A DNA stretch of 64,000 nt, from assembly GCA_021292105.1 (NCBI GenBank), contig CM037862.1, forward strand, positions 4,634,895-4,698,894, in the 5' to 3' direction. Source of the DNA: Anadara kagoshimensis. Taxonomy: Eukaryota > Mollusca > Bivalvia > Arcoida > Arcidae. Of this stretch, positions 35,601 through 45,391 are shown one piece after another (the first letter of the stretch is position 1; every line of letters starts with the position of its first letter). Under the pieces are notes generated by a model, which saw only the letters and a list, made by a program, of their open reading frames with translations, was not told the DNA's origin and searched no databases. A program made the position numbers and the translations under genes.

Positions 35601-35825
35601 TCAAAAAGTTTTAATATGTCAAATATAACTTTATTACAATATCGAGCATTAAAAGTTTTGTACAATGAAGTAATAGTCGTATTATACTGTGTTAATAAAG
35701 CAATATGGTATTGGTTTTACGGTTACTCAGTATCACACTGATGTATCATCTATCTTTTGAAATAATATCATACAATGTAAATTCCTTGGGGACACTCTTA
35801 AACGTAATAAGATATACAACTTCCT

Positions 35826-37700
35826 GAAAAAGAATTTCCCTTCCTCAATTATATTTTTAGAAGAAACACACCCACACCTGATTTAGTTATGTAATGAACA
35901 GACGAATGGGGATCTGAAATCTATTTTTCACATGGTACAGCAAATAGTGAAGGGGTTGGCATTTTATTTCCAAACAAATTAGAATGTGGCATCATTTAAA
36001 AACGGGTAGGTTTCTAAAGCTGCATGTTAAGATAAATGAAACAATTTTCATGTTGATCAATATATATGCACCAACAAAAAACCATCCATTGGAACAATGC
36101 CAACTTTGAAGTGATTTACTAATGACATTTACAATTCATACTGATAAAAAGCTCATACAGGGGGACTTTAACATTGTCTTAGATTAAAAGATTGATACAT
36201 ACGGGGGAAACAGAACCATTTTTAAATTATAGAAACATTCTAATAGATGGAAGAATTTGACATTGTCGATATCTGGGGCAAACTTAATCCCAATACACAA
36301 CTTTTCGCTTACCATAAATGCAACCCTTTTTTAGACTAGACTAGACTTCTGGAGTATCCCTTATTTCCTCACACCCTTTGCAGAAAGTTACATTAAACCC
36401 TCCATCTTGTCTGATCATAGCATATTAAATCTAAAATTAATGGATCACTCATCGACAACATGGTCCTGGTTTCTGGAAATTTAATTCATATCTACTAGAA
36501 GATAAACATTTCATAAACCTTATTATAAACGCTATACAAGAAGATAACTAATCGTAAAGACAAATATGAAAATATGGCAGATAAACATTTAAAATGGAAC
36601 ATGGTAAAATGCGATCTCAGAGGTAAAATAATCAAATTTTCTAAAAAATCTAAAGAAAAAAATCTTAAAAAAGAATTAAAACAAAAGCTAAATCTACTTT
36701 TGATATCTAAAGCAAAGTGGTTTGCAAATTCAGAAAGATGTACAAAATACTTCCTTTCATTGGTAAAAAACACTTAAAAATAAATCTATTAGTATACTTG
36801 TCACAAATGGAAATTCTACAACAAATAAATTAGAATTTTATACCCCCTCCAAAGACTTTTATGAAAACCTTTACACCTCTCTGAATGAACTAGTCCCGAA
36901 GAATTTAACATTAACTTAGCAAAATTTACCAAAACCTGCAGCAATTACAAATATGATGAAATTGAAAAACAAACACTAGAGAGTGAAATTACTTTACAAG
37001 AATGTACAGATATAATCAACGCTTTCAAGGTTAAGGTAGGGAAATCACCAAGTACAGATAGTTTTGAAACAGAATTTTATGTTGCATTTTAGAATGATAT
37101 CTCTGACCTTGTTCTAGACAGCTTAACTATAGTTTATAGTTTTCAAAAGAGATCCTTATCAAGTGAACAAAACGAAGGGTAATAACTTTCTTGACAAAAA
37201 GACAAAGATAAATTTATCTGAAAAATTGAACACCTTTATACAATATTGAATTTTGACAAGAATATATTATCAAAAATATTAGAAAAGAAAATTTAAACAT
37301 TTTAACCTAAATTAATGAATTCTGATCACACTCGCTATGCTATAAAAGATAGATATATTGGTGAAAATATAAGAACTATCTCTGGTTTAATTTACCTAAC
37401 AAATTTATACAACATTCAGGACAATTTCAAAATTTGGCAGGGTTAAAGGTAAATCTAAACAAAACTGACAATGGAAATTACATTCTAGGAAAAACACTAA
37501 ACTCTAAACTATCTGACTTGAAAGGCACATTGAACTTATGGAGAATGAGAGATTTAACATTAATAGGTAAAATTCTCATTACCAATCCCTTAGCATTATT
37601 TAAACAATTTTATTAATACCCCTTTTTCATACACCTAACCGCCTTATAAAAGATATTCGGACTGATAAATACATATTAAAAAAATGGGGTCTTTATCTTT
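35826..37700 (+). mobile_element. LINE (L1/Tx1-like): endonuclease, linker, RT with deleted core
   Basis: The endonuclease begins with E-E-T-H-T-x-P-D-L and F-S-H-G-T-A-N-S-E-G-V-G-I-L-F (35860-35960). It continues with I-N-I-Y-A-P-T-K (36055), G-D-F-N-I-V-L-D (36160), D-I-W-x-x-L-N-P-N (36262) and ends with I-L-S-D-H-S (36410). The linker carries K-W-x-x-N-S-E-R-C-T-K-Y-F-L (36720). The RT N-terminus shows the L-x-E-C-x-x-I-I-N-A-F-K pattern, K-S-P-S-T-D and E-F-Y-V-A-F (37000-37090), then D-R-Y-I-G-E-N-I-R-T-I-S (37350). At about 37400-37430 it jumps to L-A-G-L-K-V-N-L-N-K-T, which normally lies after the catalytic YADD. The RT catalytic core is therefore deleted. Then come K-G-T-L-N-L-W and L-T-L-I-G-K-I. 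Several stops and frameshifts elsewhere mark a dead copy. Confidence 0.85.
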
Positions 37701-37889
37701 AGGGTTGAACAAAATATGTTTTCACAAAAACCAGAAAATGGGGAATCAAAAGAATTCTTAATAATAAATCTAAATGAAAATATTGTTGTTTTAAGAAATC
37801 ATTTGATCTTGCATATCAGTGACTGACCTTTTTCAAACTAAATGCTGTATTCAGAAGATCAAATGCCACTCTTTTATGAAGACAAATTC

Positions 37890-38990
37890 TTCAAATCTAG
37901 GATTGCCAAACTTAAAGGGTCTATGAATACTAAAGCGTCTTCAGTACTCGAGGATCTAGAAATCAATGCAATTCTAACATACATACACTACAAATATGGT
38001 GTTGTCCAGCTGATGAGGCTTCCAACAACACTATTCTGGTTTGTAAGCGATTCTAGCTTGAATGTCTTATATAGGAGCTTGGTTTAGATAGTATATCGAA
38101 AAAACCCTAAATATACTAGAACTAATTTTACTAAAGATGAAGTTCTTTCCAACCATAGGGGAGTTCTCGAGTCTTTCGGTATCAATCTTAAAGAGGAAGT
38201 CTTGATCTTCTTTAAATGTATTGGATTCCTAAACTCCATAAAAATCCATACAAGGAAAGATATATAGCAGGCTCATCTAAATGTACTACTAAATCATTAT
38301 CGGTAACTCTGATACAAATTTTGACAATCGTCAAAGATGGTCTTCAGTCTTATTCAGAAAAAGTATATTCTATATCTGGAATAAACCAAATGTGGATTCT
38401 CAAAAAATCTGAAGAATTACTTGAACATCTTGCTTCTAATACTTTATCTCATGCAAAAAGTATAAATTACATATTATACCAGTTTTAATTTTACAGCACT
38501 AGACGGCCGTTTCGGAATACAAAAACATTTGGTTTATCTACAATATAGACCACTATCCCTCATTCTAAACTGAAAGAACGTGTTAAAAAAATTATTCATT
38601 TGTCTTTCTTTTACAAAATCGGTAAACCAAGATACAAATATCTGGTGCGGAACAGGGATTCTGGTTATTTTGTCAAGCACCATACTAATTCCTAACAAAA
38701 ATATACTGAAGATACTATCAACAAAATGTTGGAGTTTTCGATAGATAACATATTTGTTGTGTTTGGTAATATAGTTTTCCAGCAAACAATCGGTAAACCA
38801 ATGGGTACAAACTGTGCACCATTGCTTGCTGATTTGTTTCGTTATTGTTATGAAACAGAATTTATGCAGAACCTTGTTATATCTGGAGAGAAAATGTCGC
38901 TAAATAATTCAACTCAACATACAGATATATAGATGATGTTCTGTCTCTTAACAATCCTTAACTTGTAAATGCCATCTATCCTAGTGAGCT
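37890..38990 (+). mobile_element. Penelope-like RT fragment (right arm)
   Basis: It covers residues about 142-490 of the family RT. Visible are R-I-A-K-L-K-G-S-M-N-T-K, Y-W-I-P-K-L-H-K-N-P (38219), D-G-L-Q-S-Y-S-E-K-V-Y, L-L-E-H-L-A-S-N, D-N-I-F-V-V-F-G-N and G-K-P-M-G-T-N-C-A-P-L-L-A-D-L-F (38795-38840), then Y-R-Y-I-D-D-V. An insert of about 55 bases at 38466-38522 (with CACTAGACGGCCGTTTCGG) splits the F-D-F-S-T-L-Y block. There is no C-terminus and no tail. Confidence 0.85.
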
Positions 38991-39479
38991 TATAGATTTA
39001 TATATAGATTTTAAACAAATATAATTTTCAAAATTAATTTAATTACATTATTCAATCAATTCACCAATTCACACGTTCATACAGAGACGCACGTCTTGCT
39101 CAAATTAACTAACCTAATTTAACTTTAATTTATTTGATTTTCAGAATCCATCAAAAATGACAAATAACATTTACCGGGTATATCATAAAGGAATACGCAC
39201 GTGTCAATTAATGTTGCATATTGTAAGGTAAACTCTGTAAATTACTGGTGGTAAATGTCTACTTCTAAATAGGACGTTTCCAAATGTAGCATATTGATAA
39301 TCTCTTAATTACTGGTATGTGAGGAGGTGTAAATCACACTTTGAACAATTTTAATTTTATTGTGAATAAATGAAAGAAAGTTTCACTCGAGTTTTGAGTC
39401 CTTAGTTAGTCGAGCGTAATCCCACTGGTATCACATTTTGATGACGTTATATTCATCCCATTAAAATGATGGGTAATAA
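38991..39479. other. Spacer
   Basis: No recognised coding or repeat family. It begins with the AT-rich TATAGATTTATATATAG right after the RT fragment. Mirror at 14321-14794. Confidence 0.5.
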
Positions 39480-39782
39480 AGTTATTATATGATTTTTTTT
39501 ATTTTATTATGGAAACAATAATGATGATTATCATTATTATTATTATTATTATTATTATTTATTAAACTTACTACAAATAAGGAATAGGAAGCTACTGAAT
39601 GGACATTGTTTTCATATTTAGTAATACTGGGGTGAATATTTTATTTGAGAGACAATAAAAAATTATTTTTAAACCTTTATTTTGATATTTTCTTTGTACA
39701 AATAAGTACAGGTCTTGGACCCAGATTCTATCCGAAAATCTGAATTTTTAATTCATTACATGGGTAAATAATAATAATAATA

Positions 39783-39830
<48 letters not shown>

Positions 39831-40196
39831 TTTGATTTTAATCTAAAAAGGAATTAAAAATGGGACAATTTCTAAAACAAATATGAATTAAAATCTCTTT
39901 AAGGTCATAATATAGCTGTACTAGAGAGAAAAAAAGATTTTTTAAAATAAAAAACAAAAAGTTTGGTTTTTTATTATTCCTTATGATATGATAAAAACAT
40001 AAAAATAAATAAATAAATGAATAACTTAATTAATTAATTAATCAGAGATATGTACAAATAATTAAAATGATATAAAATATTAATAAAAATTAATGTTAAA
40101 AATATTTAAATTAAAAACGGAATTTTTTTTTAACTATTTGTTGTGATAAATAAATAAATAAATAAATAAATAAATCAATAATAAAAAATAAATCAA

Positions 40197-40251
<55 letters not shown>

Positions 40252-40450
40252 ATTCCAAAAGAAATGTAAATTATGTTTTGTAACTGAAGTATTAGTAAAT
40301 AGTATATCATACTTAGAGCAAACACAAATATAGTTTTTTTTCTTTATTTATTTCTTATTATTATGTTTATTTTTTATTATTTTTTTCTGCTGAAGGAAAC
40401 TGAAATACCCAATGCTAAAACAATAAATAAATATATAAAAACACTAGAAG
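39480..40450. repeat. AT-rich microsatellite field (right arm)
   Basis: (ATT)n at about 39530-39560, (AAT)n at about 39768-39827, and (TAAA)n at 40147-40253 with a few ATCA units. An open frame of I-Y-L-F units here is an artefact of (TAAA)n. Confidence 0.9.
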
Positions 40451-40801
40451 TTATTTTCGATAAATTTGGGTAATAAATGCAGTTCACTATACAAGCTTCA
40501 TTTACTAAATAGCTGGGATAACACCTTCTGCGTCACTTCCGGTTTTGTGCCCTTTTACTACCTAAGGGAGAGGGAGAAAACACAGTTTTTCAACAGATTC
40601 AGGACTCTAATTTACGCTGTAGAAAAGGACAGATATGATTAAAAATGTTATTTGTGGCTAAATCGACTTTTTATGATGTAATCTTTCAGAAAATAGTACT
40701 AAAAAAATTCGGTTTTTGGTGACCGGTGACATTTAAGTGGTATAATAAAAAAATATACTTTGTAATTAAATAGCCAATGAAACTGGAAGTTATGATTCTT
40801 T

Positions 40802-40867
40802 GGAAATAGTAGAATCATGCTTCTCTGTTGGACCAATTACATAAATCCCCAGCCATAAAACAAGATT
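40802..40867 (-). repeat. Downstream member of a 66-bp direct repeat flanking the intact RT
   Basis: GAATCATGCTTCTCTGTTGG then ACATAAATCCCCAGCC recurs at 43247-43313 on the far side of the RT, in the same orientation. Next to it at 40876-40909 is an inverted short piece of the tail (GAGCACCCGGTCTTATTTAC, CTGGTGGAA). The pair brackets about 2.4 kb. By analogy with the partial end duplications of Penelope-like elements it could mark the element boundary. That is inference. Confidence 0.6.
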
Positions 40868-40991
40868 GATATTCTAGAGCACCCGGTCTTATTTACCTGG
40901 TGGAATGTTAATGAAACAAAGAACATGACACAGTAATCATCATTCATGTGACACGCTTAACTATAGTCTACTCCTAGGTATATATAGTGTA

Positions 40992-41190
40992 ATCAAAAAC
41001 AAACATACTTATCCATTTCCGAATCACAATCCAGAAGCAAAGTAAAAACTTTGGAACTGACAAGTTAGGTTAGACACGTGAACTTCCACCAGGGAAGTGA
41101 GGCCGGGTGCTCCGGAAGGGTAAGCACCTCCTGTTTAGCTAGCTACACCCGCCACGTGTGTAATCAAAATTGTGTGAAAGGAACATGGAA
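40992..41190 (-). mobile_element. Tail of the intact Penelope-like copy
   Basis: In reverse complement, directly after the RT stop: CATAGTTCCATGTTCC, TTTGATTACACACGTGGCGG, GTGTAGCTAGCTAAACAGG, the hairpin, GCCTCACTTCCCTGGTGG, AACTTGTCAGTTCCAAAG and ACTTTGCTTCTGGATTGTG. It is the best-kept tail in the window and serves as the reference for the others. Confidence 0.85.
41106..41128 (-). other. Conserved tail hairpin
   Basis: GGTGCT pairs with AGCACC (6 bp) around an 11-base loop CCGGAAGGGTA (plus strand). The same stem and loop are found in the tails at 22850, 24560, 29160, 30870, 60446 and others. It could be the RNA structure recognised by the RT. No hammerhead core is present. Confidence 0.7.
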
Positions 41191-43065
41191 CTATGAGACG
41201 TCAAATATATCCAAGGCAATCCTGGACACAGAGACATCAAACTTATCAACAATACTGTGATGACGGCCATAAAACTTTTTGAGGGCCTTGATAAGCCTAG
41301 GCTTGCAATATCCCTGAGTCAACAATTTATTTGCAAGCAGCCTACTTCGTTGTACAAAGTCCCCGTAGTGGGAACAAGCTCTACCATAGCGTATTAATTG
41401 GGAAACAAATACACCATAAGCAGGAGAAGCAGGTATATTGCTGCATAAAAAAGGAAAGTTGACAATAGAAAAATTGAAGTCATCACGTTTGTCATAAAGT
41501 TTCAAATGTAGCCTTTCCTGTGCGTCATATTTCAGGTATAAGTCTAAATATGAAGCAGAACTTGAGGAATCAGTCGTGTCTTTTATTTCAAGCTCACTAG
41601 GATAGATGACATTTACATAGTCTCCAAATTTAGGATTGTTAAGAGACAGAACGTCATCTATATATCTGTATGTTGAGTTGAATGATTTGGCGACAGTTTT
41701 TTCTCCAGATTTAACAAGGTTCTGCATAAATTCTGCTTCGTAAGAATAAAGAAACAAATCAGCAAGCAATGGTGCACAGTTTGTACCCATTGGTATACCG
41801 ATTGTTTGCTGAAAAACTATATTACCAAACACTACAAATATGTTATCTATCAAAAACTCCAACATTTTGTTGATGGTATCTTCAGTATATTTTTGTTTGG
41901 AATCCGTATGGTGCTTGACAAAATAACCAGAATCCCTATTCAGCACCAGATATTTGTATCTAGGCTTACCGTTTTTGTAGAAGAAAGACAAGTGAATAAT
42001 TTCTTTAAGACGTTCTTTCAATTTAGAATGAGGGATTGTGGTGTATAGTGTAGAAAAATCAAATGTTTTTATACTTTTTACATGAGATAAAGTATTAGAA
42101 GCAAGATGTTCAAGTAATTCTTTAGAATTTTTCAGAATCCACATTTGGTTGATTCCAGATGTAGAATATACTTTTTCTGAATAAGACTGAAGACCATCTT
42201 TGACGATTGTCAAAATTTGTGTTAGAGTTACCGATAATGATTTAGTAGTACATTTAGATGAGCCTGCTATATATCTTTCCTTGTATGGATTTTTATGGAG
42301 TTTAGGAATCCAATACAAGTAAGGAAGATCAAGATCTTCCTCTTTAAGATTGATACCAAAAGACTCGAGAACTCCCCTATGGTTGGAAAGAACTTCATCT
42401 TTGGTAAAATTAGTTCTAGTATATGCAGGGTTATTTGATATACTATCTAAACCAAGCTCCTTAATAAGACATTCAAGGTAGAACCTCTTACAAACGAGAA
42501 TAATGTTGTTGGAAGCCTTATCAGCTGGGACAACAACATATTTGTTGTGTATGTCTGTTAGAATTGCCTTGATTTCTGGATCCTTGAGTACTGAAGAAGG
42601 TTTAGTACTCATAGACCCTTTAAGTTTGGCAATCCTAGTTTTAACGAAAGATCTCACAACCTTTATCCAGTCGGATAAGGTATCAAGCTCAACATCTTCT
42701 AATTTAGCCCAACGTCTGGCGTATTCTTCAACAGAATCCATGATAAGTCGGAAATTCTGTCCCCAAGTAAAAGGTTGAGCTTCTCTATATTTAGGACCTT
42801 TTGAAAGTAAAAGTCTTAATTTGGTGTTCTCAATTATATTGAGATCACCAGTTATTACATGTCCAGCCGGTCCATAAATATAGGGAGAAGACGAGCAAGA
42901 GCAAGTAGGTGGAGTAAAATTATGGAAGTTTAAACACTGCAATGTTTGTTTATAATTAAATATTTTGGATGCAATAGGTTTATTATAGGAGTAGGAAACT
43001 AGAGGTGGAGAATTAATTTTGAAATAAGCAGGAATTTCAAGAAATTCATTTATTTTTTTTTTCAT
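41191..43065 (-). CDS. Penelope-like reverse transcriptase, uninterrupted 624-codon ORF
   Basis: It encodes an RT that would copy its own RNA into the genome. Residues 178-187 read V-V-P-A-D-K-A-S-N-N, and 251-258 Y-W-I-P-K-L-H-K. Motif A is F-D-F-S-T-L-Y-T at 335-342 (catalytic Asp336), motif B I-P-M-G-T-N-C-A-P-L-L-A-D-L at 424-437, and motif C Y-I-D-D at 468-471. Conserved blocks follow at 520-539 (H-L-K-L-Y-D-K-R-D-D-F) and 597-606 (K-F-Y-G-R-H-H-S-I-V). The P-K-x-H-K and D-K-A motifs suggest the Penelope-like group rather than LINEs or LTR elements. No GIY-YIG endonuclease is in the frame, so the copy is EN-less as seen. The start is uncertain: related proteins I recall begin further upstream, and the ATG sits in an A-run. 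No intron signals were noted. It is the only RT here with an open frame. Confidence 0.8.
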   Translation of the reverse strand: MKKKINEFLEIPAYFKINSPPLVSYSYNKPIASKIFNYKQTLQCLNFHNFTPPTCSCSSSPYIYGPAGHVITGDLNIIENTKLRLLLSKGPKYREAQPFTWGQNFRLIMDSVEEYARRWAKLEDVELDTLSDWIKVVRSFVKTRIAKLKGSMSTKPSSVLKDPEIKAILTDIHNKYVVVPADKASNNIILVCKRFYLECLIKELGLDSISNNPAYTRTNFTKDEVLSNHRGVLESFGINLKEEDLDLPYLYWIPKLHKNPYKERYIAGSSKCTTKSLSVTLTQILTIVKDGLQSYSEKVYSTSGINQMWILKNSKELLEHLASNTLSHVKSIKTFDFSTLYTTIPHSKLKERLKEIIHLSFFYKNGKPRYKYLVLNRDSGYFVKHHTDSKQKYTEDTINKMLEFLIDNIFVVFGNIVFQQTIGIPMGTNCAPLLADLFLYSYEAEFMQNLVKSGEKTVAKSFNSTYRYIDDVLSLNNPKFGDYVNVIYPSELEIKDTTDSSSSASYLDLYLKYDAQERLHLKLYDKRDDFNFSIVNFPFLCSNIPASPAYGVFVSQLIRYGRACSHYGDFVQRSRLLANKLLTQGYCKPRLIKALKKFYGRHHSIVDKFDVSVSRIALDIFDVS

Positions 43066-43246
43066 TTAAAGCTGATAAAAATACAGCCTGAGATTATAAA
43101 ACTAAAGTATACCAAAGGAAGCAGGATTGCTACATCACAAGACAGTATAAATTAGAGGCAAAACAGATCTTGGAACTATCTTCCTCCTTTATACTCAAAT
43201 TTTGTTGCAACTAGAATTTTATTGAATTAACTTTTTTGGTACTTTA

Positions 43247-43313
43247 GAAACATTAGAATCATGCTTCTCTGTTGGACCAAAATTACATAAATCCCCAGCC
43301 ATAAAACAAGATG
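43247..43313 (-). repeat. Upstream member of the direct repeat flanking the intact RT
   Basis: Same text as 40802-40867 apart from a few changes, lying about 180 bases upstream of the RT start. A frame through it begins M-A-G-D-L-C-N-F-G-P-T-E-K-H-D-S and may be a leftover of upstream coding sequence. Confidence 0.6.
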
Positions 43314-43319
43314 ATGTCA

Positions 43320-44424
43320 CTGATCTTATGTAGACATATTTAACATATACATCATAGTTAATATACATAATTTCTATTTTGTACAATATAGCAGGTGATG
43401 TGAACATTGATATTTAAGTTGTTGAGTCAAATAAAAAAAATCAATACTGTCCCACGATCTTAAGTTGTGATCACTGAAGTATATCGGCATGAGATTTCGT
43501 AAAGTAAACTGTCAAACTATAATGTCACTATTTAAGGTAAATTGATCCTTTAAATGTAGAAAAGTGTTATTGCAACACGTGTCGTGACCGGTAATAAGAA
43601 TTATTCAGTTTATACTTGTATATTTAATGATAAAAAGTTAAAATCAATGTAAGCAATTTATTATTATTTTCCTCTATTGATTGTTATTTTTATTTCTAAT
43701 TGAATAAATGTAAATATACTGTAGTCCTGTGTTTGTTGTTTTTATTATCATTTTCTACTGCCCAGAGTTTCGGGAGATTGAACTTTATCGGCAAGTAAAA
43801 CTAATGGATTTTTAAATGCTTAATTTTACGTAGTTATCTATATGCGTCAAAATCATGATTGATTCCTAAACATTTTTAAAAAAAAAACTGTATAAATTAT
43901 ATTTTAATTTGAAAATTAAGCATTTAAATCATCTATTAGCTTTAATTTCTTTTAACGTTCTTTACTTCCGGTTGATGCAATACACACTCAGAAAAGGGTG
44001 ATAACTCATTTTTCACCATCTACGATCCTCTCCAAAATGGAGAAATGTTTGTAACGAAATATGCCTATAACGAAATCAACGATACTGTCCCCTTGCCTTC
44101 GTTATAGCCGAACCCATCTGTAATTGCATTCATTTATTGTTGTGTTGACTGGATTTTGTGTACGAAAGCGAATAAGGGGGATTTTGCAATTCGCTATGAC
44201 AAAATACTAACTCCGATGCCAGAGTAGTAATTCGCCATGCCAGATTCACTAAAAATTACAAGATATTTGTAACACTTTCGAAGTTTGGATTTTGTTAGGT
44301 ATACGACCTTAATCCCGACATTCGTATATCTTATGTTGATATTTAAGGAGTAGTGCCGTAGCTTGCCTGTCACTTCGTGACATTAAGAAGAACATAGTGA
44401 AAAGCTTGAAGAATATAACTTACG
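43320..44424. other. Spacer, mirror of 9430-10531
   Basis: AT-rich, with the CGTTATAGCCGAA and TTCGCTATGAC text near 44060-44230. No supported gene. Confidence 0.45.
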
Positions 44425-44574
44425 TGTAATAGTTGTAGTAGCTGTAGCTTGAGCTGTAACAACAGTATCTATAGTAAGCATATGGCCCATAACACGATGT
44501 GCTTCACTAGGCTTGATTAAGGTAATAATACCCATAACTGCACATGTAACAATAAGCAATGCACATTGTCGGTA
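44425..44574 (-). other. Possible orphan exon, right-arm copy
   Basis: It carries the same open frame and splice-like ends as 9272-9422 (donor GTAAGT, acceptor TTTTAG-TAG). The text is identical to the left arm. No partner exons were recognised. Confidence 0.3.
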
Positions 44575-44679
44575 CTACTAAAATATAAAAAGAGCAACAC
44601 CTGCCTTAAACATCACTGTGATAAAACTAAAATTGTCGTTAGCAATACGAGATACTAAAATATGTAACAAAGAATATTA

Positions 44680-44907
44680 GTAAACTCCGGGCAAACACTG
44701 GATATAATGTACACAGGTATCCCCAACTCTGGGCGAACACTGGATATCATGTCAAAAGGTATCCCTGACTCTTGGCGAACAATGTATATAATGTCAAAAT
44801 ATATTCACGACTCTAGTCGAACACTAGATTAATGTCAAAAGGTATCCCCGACTTTGTACGAACACTGGATATAATGTTGAAAGGTACCCCCGACTCTGGG
44901 CAAAATT
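44680..44907. repeat. 42-bp minisatellite (right arm)
   Basis: The mirror of 8940-9172, about five units with GGTATCCCCGACTC-like starts. Confidence 0.9.
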
Positions 44908-45391
44908 GTTAACATGGTTGTATATTTTATAATTTACCGAATTAACGATAATCTCATTGGTCATTCTTAAAGAGACTATGGAGTCATTGATCCCTTATTT
45001 TGCCAAAATGACTCGTCGAGGCTTAGAGAGCCAACCTTAGATTGAACATTATTAATCGGTCTCTTATCTCGTGTACGATAAATGTAACACTAAGGATGAA
45101 ACAAGAAGGACCTTAACAAATTAAAACAAGAAGAACCTTAACAGATCGAAATCTATAGACATATAGTCAATATTAAGTAATTGTTCCAATTTTATAAAAC
45201 TAGAATTTAAAGACCAAAATAAAACACTTATATCTATATTGTCAATAGAAATACAAACATAATAAAGTATAGCTGATATGTACATTATACTTGTATTATA
45301 AAAGATCAAATTGTACTACATATGTAATTATAATTTGGGAAAGATGAATTAATGTACATTTACTACTTTAAGGACGAATGATTCTGATTCA

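Noticed and set aside
38008-38035. CTGATGAGG text resembling a hammerhead ribozyme core
   Set aside because: It lies within the P-A-D-K-A-S-N-N coding block of an RT fragment; there is no GAAA box or closing stems.
40134-40325. I-Y-L-F repeat protein
   Set aside because: Translation of a TAAA/TTTA microsatellite.
41806-42778. Plus-strand frames of 80-91 codons opposite the RT
   Set aside because: Antisense shadows of the conserved RT frame.
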